Positions 1 through 5,889 of a DNA stretch of 9,024 bases are shown piece by piece; within the stretch, counting starts at the first letter, position 1; each line of letters opens with the position of its first letter. The notes beneath the pieces were generated by a model, which was given only the letters and a program-made list of their open reading frames with translations, searched no databases and was not told where the DNA came from. Source of the stretch: an uncultured Clostridia bacterium (GTDB taxonomy: Bacteria; Bacillota; Clostridia; Oscillospirales; UBA644); the NCBI GenBank assembly GCA_904502105.1, contig CAJGDF010000061.1, forward strand, positions 1 through 9,024, read 5' to 3'. The position numbers and the translations under genes were made by a program.

Positions 1-592
1 GGCTTATGTTCTGTCTAAAATGAAAGAGCGATGGAGAAATTTCGTCTCTGTAATGTTCTTGCTTCCGATGTGGATGAACTTCCTGCTCAGAACATATGCA
101 TGGCGAACACTCATAGAAAAAACAGGTATTATAAATACCATTCTTGAAACTGTCGGTCTTCCCGCACAGAATCTTATGTATACACAGGGCGCTGTAATCC
201 TTGTTATGGTCTACGACTTTCTGCCGTTTATGATCATGCCGATCTACAACACTCTCATCAAGCTTGACCGCACAGTGTTAGAAGCATCTCACGACCTTGG
301 TGCAAACTATTATCAGACACTCTTCACTGTTATTATGCCTCTTTCTCTTCCCGGTATTGCAAGCGGTGTTACGATGACATTCGTTCCGTCTATTACCGCA
401 TTTGCGATCTCCAAGATAATGGGCGGCACTCAGAGTGCAACGATAGGTGAAGAGATCGAGAGAGTATTCAATAATGATATGTGGTTCGGCTCCGCAATGT
501 CGGTTATAATTATGGTTCTTATGCTTGCTTCCATGTTCTTCCTTTCCGGAAAGGATAAGGACGGAGAAAATCTCGGAGGTGGGCTGATATGA
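1..592 (+). CDS. potB: Spermidine/putrescine ABC transporter permease PotB, 5'-truncated by the window edge
   Basis: Inner-membrane permease subunit of a polyamine importer. It pairs with PotC to form the channel energised by PotA and fed by PotD. The open frame runs in from the window edge (first full codon at base 2), and residues before the ATG at 20 (AYVLSK) still look like PotB, so that ATG is internal. About 196 residues are visible; roughly 80 N-terminal residues are missing relative to E. coli PotB (275 aa). Visible hallmarks are the segment FLLRTYAWRTLIE, typical of PotB/PotH, and the EAA loop that contacts the ATPase, starting at base 281 (EASHDLGA, then MPLSLPGI). Several hydrophobic helices follow. 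The stop codon overlaps the potC start as ATGA, indicating translational coupling. potA is expected immediately upstream, outside the window. The choice between polyamine and a related cation substrate rests on family resemblance and on the downstream PotD. Confidence 0.9.
   Translation, partial: AYVLSKMKERWRNFVSVMFLLPMWMNFLLRTYAWRTLIEKTGIINTILETVGLPAQNLMYTQGAVILVMVYDFLPFMIMPIYNTLIKLDRTVLEASHDLGANYYQTLFTVIMPLSLPGIASGVTMTFVPSITAFAISKIMGGTQSATIGEEIERVFNNDMWFGSAMSVIIMVLMLASMFFLSGKDKDGENLGGGLI
575..580 (+). promoter_or_regulatory. Ribosome binding site of potC
   Basis: GGAGGT lies inside the last codons of potB, nine bases before the ATG at 589. This near-perfect Shine-Dalgarno fixes the potC start and therefore supports the reality of its extra N-terminal hydrophobic segment. 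Confidence 0.85.
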
Positions 593-1458
593 CGGATCTT
601 ATTTACCTTGCGGTTATTGCTGTTCCCGTTCTCGTCGCTCTTGCTCTTGTTTTCGGTAATCCCGATAAACAGAGAACAAAGGTCTCACGTATTTTCTTTT
701 TAGCGGCTATTTTTGTATTTACATACCTGCCTATCGCCGTTCTTATCATTTTTTCATTTAATGAGGGACGTTCGACCGGTGTATGGGAGGGCTTTTCTCT
801 CAAATGGTACAAAGAGCTGTTCGCAGATGAGCGTATAATCAGATCTGTTATAACAACAGTCATCGTTGCGTTCTCCTCTGCAATAATATCCACTGTTTTC
901 GGCACTTTTGCATCTATCGGTATCTTCTATATGAAAAAGATTCCGAAGACGATTATTCTTAACATAACAAATCTGCCCATACTCAATGCTGATATTATCA
1001 CCGGCGTATCCCTGCTTTTGTTGTATAACATAATAGGTATTCCTCTCGGATACGTTTCGCTTATTCTTGCTCATATTTCGTTTAACATTCCCTATGTTAT
1101 CCTTTCTGTTATGCCAAAGCTCAAGCAGATGGACAACAATATCTACGAGGCTGCTCTCGACCTCGGTGCTACCCCTATGAAGGCGCTTTTGAACGTTGTT
1201 ATTCCGCAGATAATGCCCGGCATTGTTTCCGGTTTCCTTCTTTCTCTTACAATGTCTATGGACGACTTTGTAATAAGCCTTTTCACAAGCGGTGCCGTTG
1301 TATCAACGCTTTCTCTTGAGATCTACTCAATGACCAAGCGCGGTATCACTCCCGAGATCAATGCACTCTCAACTATCATATTCCTGATCGTTCTTACCGT
1401 TCTTATCATTACAAACGTCAGAAAACCGAAAACAGACGGCAATTCCCGTAAGGCATAG
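589..1458 (+). CDS. potC: Spermidine/putrescine ABC transporter permease PotC
   Basis: Second membrane permease of the polyamine importer, 289 aa against about 264 in E. coli PotC. The region from residue 37 onward follows PotC: YLPIAVLIIFSFNEG near 46-60, a predicted extracytoplasmic WEGFSLKWY segment near 66-74, the EAA loop EAALDLGATP at 187-196 followed by PQIMPGI, then SLTMSMDDFV at 219-228 and EIYSMTKRGITPEINAL at 244-260, all typical of PotC/PotI. The N-terminus carries about 30 extra residues, including a hydrophobic stretch (about residues 4-22) and a short polar linker (NPDKQRTK). The protein may thus have one more membrane helix than the six usual for the family. The start overlaps the potB stop and has a GGAGGT site, so the extension is probably genuine. 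Role: forms the translocation pore with PotB. Confidence 0.94.
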   Translation: MTDLIYLAVIAVPVLVALALVFGNPDKQRTKVSRIFFLAAIFVFTYLPIAVLIIFSFNEGRSTGVWEGFSLKWYKELFADERIIRSVITTVIVAFSSAIISTVFGTFASIGIFYMKKIPKTIILNITNLPILNADIITGVSLLLLYNIIGIPLGYVSLILAHISFNIPYVILSVMPKLKQMDNNIYEAALDLGATPMKALLNVVIPQIMPGIVSGFLLSLTMSMDDFVISLFTSGAVVSTLSLEIYSMTKRGITPEINALSTIIFLIVLTVLIITNVRKPKTDGNSRKA

Positions 1459-1549
1459 TTTGTTTTTAGTTAAATTGAATAAAGTTGGTTTTGTATTTTG
1501 ACGGTAAATTGAAATCTTCGGAAAAAAGTTTTAATTTTCATGTAAGTTA

Positions 1550-1578
1550 TTGAAATGTTGAAAAAATCGTGATATAAT
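1550..1578 (+). promoter_or_regulatory. Sigma-A-type promoter upstream of the ABC exporter
   Basis: TTGAAA (1550-1555) and a perfect TATAAT (1573-1578) are separated by 17 bases, the optimal spacing. Transcription would start near 1585, leaving a leader of about 43 nt before the ATG at 1628. The gap 1459-1549 after potC is AT-rich and shows no convincing terminator, so read-through from potBC is also possible. The promoter suggests that exporter, DUF1854 gene and potD can be transcribed separately from potBC. Confidence 0.75.
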
Positions 1579-1615
1579 TCACGTTAATTACAAATTTAAA
1601 AATTACGGAAGCCTT

Positions 1616-1621
1616 GAGGTG
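1616..1621 (+). promoter_or_regulatory. Ribosome binding site deciding the exporter start
   Basis: GAGGTG at 1616-1621 lies six bases before ATG 1628. A GTG at 1619 is in frame and would add three residues, but it is part of the Shine-Dalgarno itself, so ATG 1628 is the better start. Confidence 0.75.
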
Positions 1622-1627
1622 TTCATT

Positions 1628-3970
1628 ATGGCTGAAGAAACAAAAAAGATGACATTTGATGAGCTTATGCAGAAACTTCCCTGCAAAAATAAGGAGGTTC
1701 CCGCAAAGTTCAACGATCTCGTGAAGTCGGTAATGTCCGACGGTGAGACAGTTTACTTTTATGTTATTTCCGACGTTGTGCTCGGAAGCCGTTACGGTGA
1801 AAGTTTCGCCGCTGTTACGAGTGAAAAACTCATATCTTACGACGAGATCCGTGATGAAAAGCTTCTTACTTTTAAGATAAGCGATATCGAAAAAGCAGAA
1901 GTTAAAAGAATGTACGGTAATGCTCTTTTCCGCATAAGAATCGGCGGCAAGCTCATCGAGCTTAACAAATGCTCCTATTCCGTTACGGAAAACTTTGATA
2001 ACATCGCGCAGTACATAAACGATCTTAATGAAGGTAAGGATAAACAGTACCTTATTGAGACCGTATGCGAAGCTTACGAAAAACGTCAGCTCTACTGCCC
2101 GAAATGCGGTGCCAGACTTCCTTATAAAAACGCTCCGTGTATCAAATGCGCAGATAAGAAAAAGATCCTCGGCAGAATTCTTGTTTATGTCAAGCCCCAT
2201 ATTCTTTTGCTTATCGTTGCTCTTATAATGGCTGTTATTACAACAATAACAAACCTTGTTCCTCCGCTGCTCACAGCACAGCTCGTTGACGAAACTCTTG
2301 TTAACGTCTCCGATCTTGTCGAGGGCACTCCCGAAATGGACAGCAGAATAAGCGAACTGTTCTCTATCGTTCTTTTCCTGTTCATTATCAACACTTTCCA
2401 GAATATCGTCGGTGCATTCAGAGGCTATATTCTCAGAATTGCGTCCGAACGTATTACAAACACTCTTAAAACCGAGCTTTATACAAAGTCTCAGTATCTC
2501 CCCATCAAATATTATGATAAAACATCTACCGGTTCCGTTATTTCCCGTATCAACGGTGATACCGCAAACCTCAACGGTTTTATCATGCGTATATCTCAGG
2601 AAGTCCTTACTCAGGCTATCCAGCTTGTCGGTATAGTTGTAGTAATGGTTTCCATGAACCCGCTTCTCTCACTTCTTTCACTGCTTCCTATTCCTATAGT
2701 TGTTGTCAGCGCAAAGATATTCTCTAAATTTATCCATCCGTATTACTACAGAATATGGAAACGCGGCGCGAAGATCAACTCCATTCTCGCCGATACTCTT
2801 CCCGGTATCAAGGTTGTTAAAGCATTTACATCCGAAGAAAAATCCATTAACAACTTTACCGAAACAAACAAAGACCTTATTACCGAAAACCTTAAAACTG
2901 CGAAGATCTCCTCTATTTATAACAGTGCTACCGGCCTTGTTATGATGATGGGCAGCCTTGTAATTTGGGGCCTTGGCGGTTATATGGTTCTTACAAAGGC
3001 ATCTTATCTCGGTTCCGATGTTCTTACAGCCGGCGGTCTTGTAGCATTCATCAACTACATGTGGATGTTCTATAACCCCGTTCAGTTCTTCGTAAGCCTT
3101 AACGAAACATTTATCAGCGCATTCACTTCCGCTGAACGTGTCTTTGAAATTCTTGATGCTGAACCCGAAGAAGACTTTGGTCGCGGCAATATCCCCGAAG
3201 GCGGTCTTCAGGGTAAGATCGAATTCAGAGGTGTATCCTTCAGCTACGAAAAAGGCAAAAAGATACTTTCAAATGTTAACTTTGTCATTGAACCCGGTGA
3301 GATCGTTGGTATCGTTGGTACAACAGGCTCCGGTAAATCTACCGTTGTTAACCTTTTGATGCGTTATTACGATAACTATGAAGGCGATATTTTCATCGAC
3401 GATCAGAATATTAAGAATATTGACCTTCAGTATTACCGTGGTTCTGTCGGCTACGTTCTTCAGGAACCGCTTCTCTTTAAAGATACTGTTTACAGAAATA
3501 TCGCTCATTCCGATCCCACTCTCCCCGTAGAAGATGTTATCTACGCTGCACAGGTTGCTAACGCTCATACCTTTATTACAAAGCTTCCCGACAGTTATGA
3601 TACCATGCTCGGCGAACGCGGTGTAGGTCTTTCCGGCGGTGAACGTCAGCGTATATCCATTGCCCGTGCCGTACTTAAAGACCCCTCTATCCTTATTCTT
3701 GACGAAGCAACATCTGCTGTTGACTCTGAAACCGAAAGCATCATTCAGGAAGCTATTGAACGTATTATCAACGGTCGAACAACCATCATGATCGCTCACC
3801 GTCTTTCTACGCTTAAAAAAGCAGATAAGATCATCGTTGTTGACGAAGGTAAGATCGCAGAAATGGGCTCACATAATGAGCTTATGGAAAAACGCGGTAA
3901 ATACTACAAACTCGTTAAGATCCAGTCTCTTGCAAGTGAACTCGGTGACGGCGGCGTTTTGGATAGCTGA
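1628..3970 (+). CDS. ABC exporter half-transporter (permease-ATPase fusion) with N-terminal PH-like domain and zinc ribbon
   Basis: Membrane ABC exporter of the MsbA/BmrA type, 780 aa from ATG 1628, longer than the usual 570-600. Order of parts: residues 1-150 form a soluble, beta-rich domain that may be a bacterial PH-like fold (inference); a zinc ribbon has C157/C160 and C171/C174; the transmembrane domain spans about 185-500 (hydrophobic helices near 190-212, 245-265, 330-365, 435-485); the nucleotide-binding domain spans about 530-765. The ATPase motifs are intact: Walker A GTTGSGKST (564-572), Q-loop Q612, signature LSGGE (668-672), Walker B ILILDE (688-693, catalytic E693), H-loop H724. 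It therefore should hydrolyse ATP, most simply as a homodimer, since no second half-transporter is adjacent. The substrate cannot be read from sequence. The DUF1854 gene follows 58 bases downstream, and potD after that. From memory, homologues paired with DUF1854 are annotated as cyanophycin-metabolism-associated transporters in some proteobacteria. Confidence 0.9.
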   Translation: MAEETKKMTFDELMQKLPCKNKEVPAKFNDLVKSVMSDGETVYFYVISDVVLGSRYGESFAAVTSEKLISYDEIRDEKLLTFKISDIEKAEVKRMYGNALFRIRIGGKLIELNKCSYSVTENFDNIAQYINDLNEGKDKQYLIETVCEAYEKRQLYCPKCGARLPYKNAPCIKCADKKKILGRILVYVKPHILLLIVALIMAVITTITNLVPPLLTAQLVDETLVNVSDLVEGTPEMDSRISELFSIVLFLFIINTFQNIVGAFRGYILRIASERITNTLKTELYTKSQYLPIKYYDKTSTGSVISRINGDTANLNGFIMRISQEVLTQAIQLVGIVVVMVSMNPLLSLLSLLPIPIVVVSAKIFSKFIHPYYYRIWKRGAKINSILADTLPGIKVVKAFTSEEKSINNFTETNKDLITENLKTAKISSIYNSATGLVMMMGSLVIWGLGGYMVLTKASYLGSDVLTAGGLVAFINYMWMFYNPVQFFVSLNETFISAFTSAERVFEILDAEPEEDFGRGNIPEGGLQGKIEFRGVSFSYEKGKKILSNVNFVIEPGEIVGIVGTTGSGKSTVVNLLMRYYDNYEGDIFIDDQNIKNIDLQYYRGSVGYVLQEPLLFKDTVYRNIAHSDPTLPVEDVIYAAQVANAHTFITKLPDSYDTMLGERGVGLSGGERQRISIARAVLKDPSILILDEATSAVDSETESIIQEAIERIINGRTTIMIAHRLSTLKKADKIIVVDEGKIAEMGSHNELMEKRGKYYKLVKIQSLASELGDGGVLDS

Positions 3971-4017
3971 TAATTCAGCAGTCAGTATTTTTTAATTATA
4001 CCGAATTAATAAGGTTT

Positions 4018-4022
4018 GGTGA
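4018..4022 (+). promoter_or_regulatory. Ribosome binding site of the DUF1854 gene
   Basis: GGTGA lies six bases before ATG 4029, with AAGG at 4011-4014 as a weaker alternative. The 58-base gap after the exporter stop shows no terminator or promoter, so the two genes are probably co-transcribed. Confidence 0.55.
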
Positions 4023-4028
4023 TTTATT

Positions 4029-4550
4029 ATGGAAAATTCAGTTAGATTTTTCAGCGGTAAAAATATTAAAATAGAATCCGGTTCTATGGGTGTTCTTCTC
4101 AACGTTACTCTTCCCGACGGCACCGTTTACGAAGATGTTGAACCCCGCCGCTATTTCCCCATTTCGGATATCACAAGAAATATCAGTATCGTCAGAATTG
4201 AAGAAAACGATAAGGGTAAAGATAAGCTGACCGAGTTCTTTATTATTAAAGATATTGCAAATCTTGATGAAGCTTCCCGCGAGGCTCTCCTTACGTCTCT
4301 TAACAGATACTATATGATTCCGAAGATCCTCGATATATATGATCAGAAAAATGTCTACGGTATCCTTCAGTGGAAGGTACTTACAGACAGAGGCGTTTTC
4401 TCTTTCGATATCAGAGATATTTACTCAAGCATTAAGCAGCTTAACAGCGGTAAGATCCTTGTTATCGATGCATACGATAACCGTTACGAGATCGATGACG
4501 TTTCCAAACTCTCCAAGAGAGGTCAGAAGCTTCTTCTCGGTTATCTGTAA
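4029..4550 (+). CDS. DUF1854 family protein, partner of the upstream ABC exporter
   Basis: Soluble protein of 173 aa with no signal peptide or membrane segment. Recognised as DUF1854 by its pattern: VEPRRYFPISD at 37-47, a central helix with LTSLNRYYMIPKI (88-100), QWKVLTDRGVFSFDIRD (114-130), and the C-terminal KILVIDAYDNRYEIDD (142-157) followed by a short helix. The biochemical function of the family is unknown to me. Members are known as neighbours of, or fused to, ABC exporters, and NCBI names some as cyanophycin-metabolism-associated (from memory). The position between the exporter and potD supports a role with the transporter, for example as a cytoplasmic regulatory or substrate-handling subunit; this is inference. 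The length is close to the whole domain, so the gene looks intact. Confidence 0.83.
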   Translation: MENSVRFFSGKNIKIESGSMGVLLNVTLPDGTVYEDVEPRRYFPISDITRNISIVRIEENDKGKDKLTEFFIIKDIANLDEASREALLTSLNRYYMIPKILDIYDQKNVYGILQWKVLTDRGVFSFDIRDIYSSIKQLNSGKILVIDAYDNRYEIDDVSKLSKRGQKLLLGYL

Positions 4551-4558
4551 ACTAATTT

Positions 4559-4587
4559 TTGTAGACCGACGCATAGCGGTTGATAAT
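4559..4587 (+). promoter_or_regulatory. Possible weak promoter for potD
   Basis: TTGTAG (4559-4564), 17 bases, then GATAAT (4582-4587). The -10 matches consensus at five of six positions and the -35 only at three. It could give potD extra expression independent of the exporter, as receptors are often needed in excess. AT-rich sequence yields such matches by chance, so support is modest. Confidence 0.3.
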
Positions 4588-4602
4588 AATCTTTTTAATC
4601 AC

Positions 4603-4610
4603 AAAGGAGA
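4603..4610 (+). promoter_or_regulatory. Ribosome binding site deciding the potD start
   Basis: AAAGGAGA is the only strong Shine-Dalgarno here. The next in-frame start codon is TTG at 4622, about 12 bases after GGAG, which is somewhat long. The TTG at 4580 lies upstream of this site and would add 14 residues before the KK of the signal peptide, so 4622 is preferred. Confidence 0.65.
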
Positions 4611-4621
4611 ACAGAAAGAAA

Positions 4622-5665
4622 TTGAAAAAAATTGTTTTGGGAATTTTTACAGTCGCAATGCTTCTTGCACTGCTTTGTTCCTGCGGTTCGTCTGATACCG
4701 TCCAGCTCAGGGTGTACAATTGGCAGGACTATATGGATCCTGAAGTAATTGAGATGTTTACTGAGGAAACAGGTATAGAAGTCCTTTACAATGTCTATGA
4801 TACGAATGAAAGCATGTATAATAAAATCAAAAACATGAAAGGCTATTCGTATGACATCGTTTTCCCTTCCGACTATATGGTAAAGAAAATGGCTGATGAG
4901 GGTATGCTCGCCGAAATTAATTTTGATAATATGCCCAACTATCAGAACATTGACAGCAAATATAAAGGAATGGCTTACGATAAGAAAAATCTCTTTTCCG
5001 TTCCGTATATAGGCGGTACAGTTTGTATTGCTTATAACCCCGCTTACGTTGACGAAAGCGAAGTATCTTCTTGGGATGTTCTTTGGAATGAAAAATATTC
5101 AGGCAACATTTTTATGATGGACAGTGAACGTGATTCTATCGCTGTTGCTCTTATGAAGCTTGGTTATTCCATTAACACCAAAAATATGGATGAGCTTAAC
5201 GCCGCAAAAAATCTTCTTATCGAACAGAAGCCCCTCGTTCTTTCTTATACGTCCGATGACGTTAAAGAAAAAATGGCTAAAGAAGAAGGCTGGCTTGCAG
5301 TTATGTGGTCCTGCGACGTAACCTTTATCCGTGACCTCAATCCCAATATCAAATTTGCTGTACCCGAAACCGGTACAAACCTTTGGTGGGATGCTGCTTG
5401 TATTCTTGAAAATTCCGAGCATAAAGAAGAAGCAGAAATGTTTATCGACTTCCTCTGCCGTCCCGATATCGCTCTTATGAACGCTGAATACCTCGAAAGC
5501 TCCACTCCCAATGCAGCTGCATTTGAACAGCTTGACGAAGAGATCAAGAATGATCCCGTTATCTATCCTTCCGATGAAATGATAGCTAAAAGCGAAGTTT
5601 TTGACGATCTCTCCGATTATATGTCTACATATACCTCTATCTGGAACGCTGTTCTTAACTCTTAA
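4622..5665 (+). CDS. potD: Polyamine-binding lipoprotein PotD (spermidine/putrescine receptor)
   Basis: Extracellular, membrane-anchored receptor that delivers polyamines to PotBC. From the TTG start it has 347 aa, matching E. coli PotD (348). Residues 1-20 form a lipoprotein signal peptide (MKKIVLG, hydrophobic core, lipobox LCSC) with C21 as the lipidated cysteine. The mature part follows PotD closely, and polyamine-site residues align: W34 and Y37 in VYNWQDYMDPE, S83 and Y85 in FPSDYM, W229 in AVMW, and W255/D257 in LWWDAA. E36 and E171 of E. coli appear as D36 and D171, both conservative acidic changes. The acidic and aromatic site fits a polyamine rather than an amino acid; spermidine versus putrescine preference cannot be settled. 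The gene is separated from potBC by the exporter and DUF1854 genes. It closes the cluster at a strong terminator, 10 bases after the stop. Confidence 0.94.
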   Translation: MKKIVLGIFTVAMLLALLCSCGSSDTVQLRVYNWQDYMDPEVIEMFTEETGIEVLYNVYDTNESMYNKIKNMKGYSYDIVFPSDYMVKKMADEGMLAEINFDNMPNYQNIDSKYKGMAYDKKNLFSVPYIGGTVCIAYNPAYVDESEVSSWDVLWNEKYSGNIFMMDSERDSIAVALMKLGYSINTKNMDELNAAKNLLIEQKPLVLSYTSDDVKEKMAKEEGWLAVMWSCDVTFIRDLNPNIKFAVPETGTNLWWDAACILENSEHKEEAEMFIDFLCRPDIALMNAEYLESSTPNAAAFEQLDEEIKNDPVIYPSDEMIAKSEVFDDLSDYMSTYTSIWNAVLNS

Positions 5666-5675
5666 TTAAACATTC

Positions 5676-5715
5676 AAACGGCTATCGGGTATGCGTCCGA
5701 CAGCCGTTTTGTTTT
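5676..5715 (+). terminator. Intrinsic terminator of the pot cluster
   Basis: A 13-bp stem, AAACGGCTATCGG (5676-5688) with CCGACAGCCGTTT (5697-5709), has one A/C mismatch and an 8-base loop. It is followed by TGTTTT. GC-rich stem plus U-rich tail directly after potD is a classic rho-independent terminator. Confidence 0.9.
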
Positions 5716-5727
5716 AAATTGTTAATC

Positions 5728-5754
5728 GATAAAAAGTAGCGAAATCATTTTATC
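5728..5754 (+). promoter_or_regulatory. Inverted repeat upstream of the PEPCK promoter (possible operator)
   Basis: GATAAAA (5728-5734) and its exact reverse complement TTTTATC (5748-5754) are centred 20 bases apart, about two helical turns, some 55-80 bases upstream of the predicted transcription start. This is a geometry suited to a dimeric regulator. The sequence is AT-rich, so chance is a real alternative and no regulator is assigned. Confidence 0.3.
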
Positions 5755-5793
5755 AAAAAGTCACAAACTTGTTATTTATAAATCACATTACAC

Positions 5794-5809
5794 TGCTATA
5801 ATGTATAAT
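5794..5809 (+). promoter_or_regulatory. Extended -10 promoter of the PEPCK gene
   Basis: TGCTATAAT (5794-5802) is a perfect extended -10 element. A second TATAAT overlaps downstream at 5804-5809. No good -35 sits at the ideal distance; TTGTTA at 5769-5774 is 22 bases from the first -10. The extended element compensates for a weak -35. Transcription would start around 5809-5816, giving a leader of roughly 75-80 nt. Confidence 0.65.
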
Positions 5810-5810
5810 G

Positions 5811-5831
5811 AGTGAGATTGAAGTTCTCACT
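5811..5831 (+). promoter_or_regulatory. Hairpin at the 5' end of the PEPCK transcript
   Basis: AGTGAGA (5811-5817) pairs exactly with TCTCACT (5825-5831) around a 7-base loop. It begins within a few bases of the predicted transcription start. It could act as a 5' stabilising hairpin in the mRNA or as an operator just downstream of the promoter. Which one cannot be told from sequence. Confidence 0.5.
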
Positions 5832-5889
5832 GAATTCAAAGCTTAAATAATATTAACATAATGGTATTAATTACCGGAAAGGGTTCAAC

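Noticed and set aside
1471..1513. Direct repeat TAAATTGAA (1471-1479 and 1505-1513) after potC
   Set aside because: Only nine AT-rich bases, two copies, 34 bases apart, with no link to a promoter or mobile element boundary.
1459..1549. A terminator between potC and the exporter
   Set aside because: The stretch is T-rich but I find no stem longer than about five bases, so separation of the transcripts cannot be claimed.
1619..1621. GTG 1619 as the exporter start
   Set aside because: It overlaps the Shine-Dalgarno GAGGTG that serves ATG 1628.
3269..3799. A 176-codon minus-strand open frame within the ABC exporter ATPase domain
   Set aside because: Shadow of the exporter frame; the sense strand carries all ABC motifs and the antisense product shows no recognisable features.
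1616..4550. The exporter/DUF1854 pair as a recent mobile insertion into the pot operon
   Set aside because: No terminal repeats, integrase or transposase are seen, and base and codon use resemble the flanking pot genes.
5719..5786. TTGTTA half-sites (5719-5724 and 5769-5774) resembling a Rex (NADH-sensing repressor) operator upstream of PEPCK
   Set aside because: Neither has a matching TAACAA half at the right distance; the right halves match poorly, so AT-rich chance is the simpler reading.
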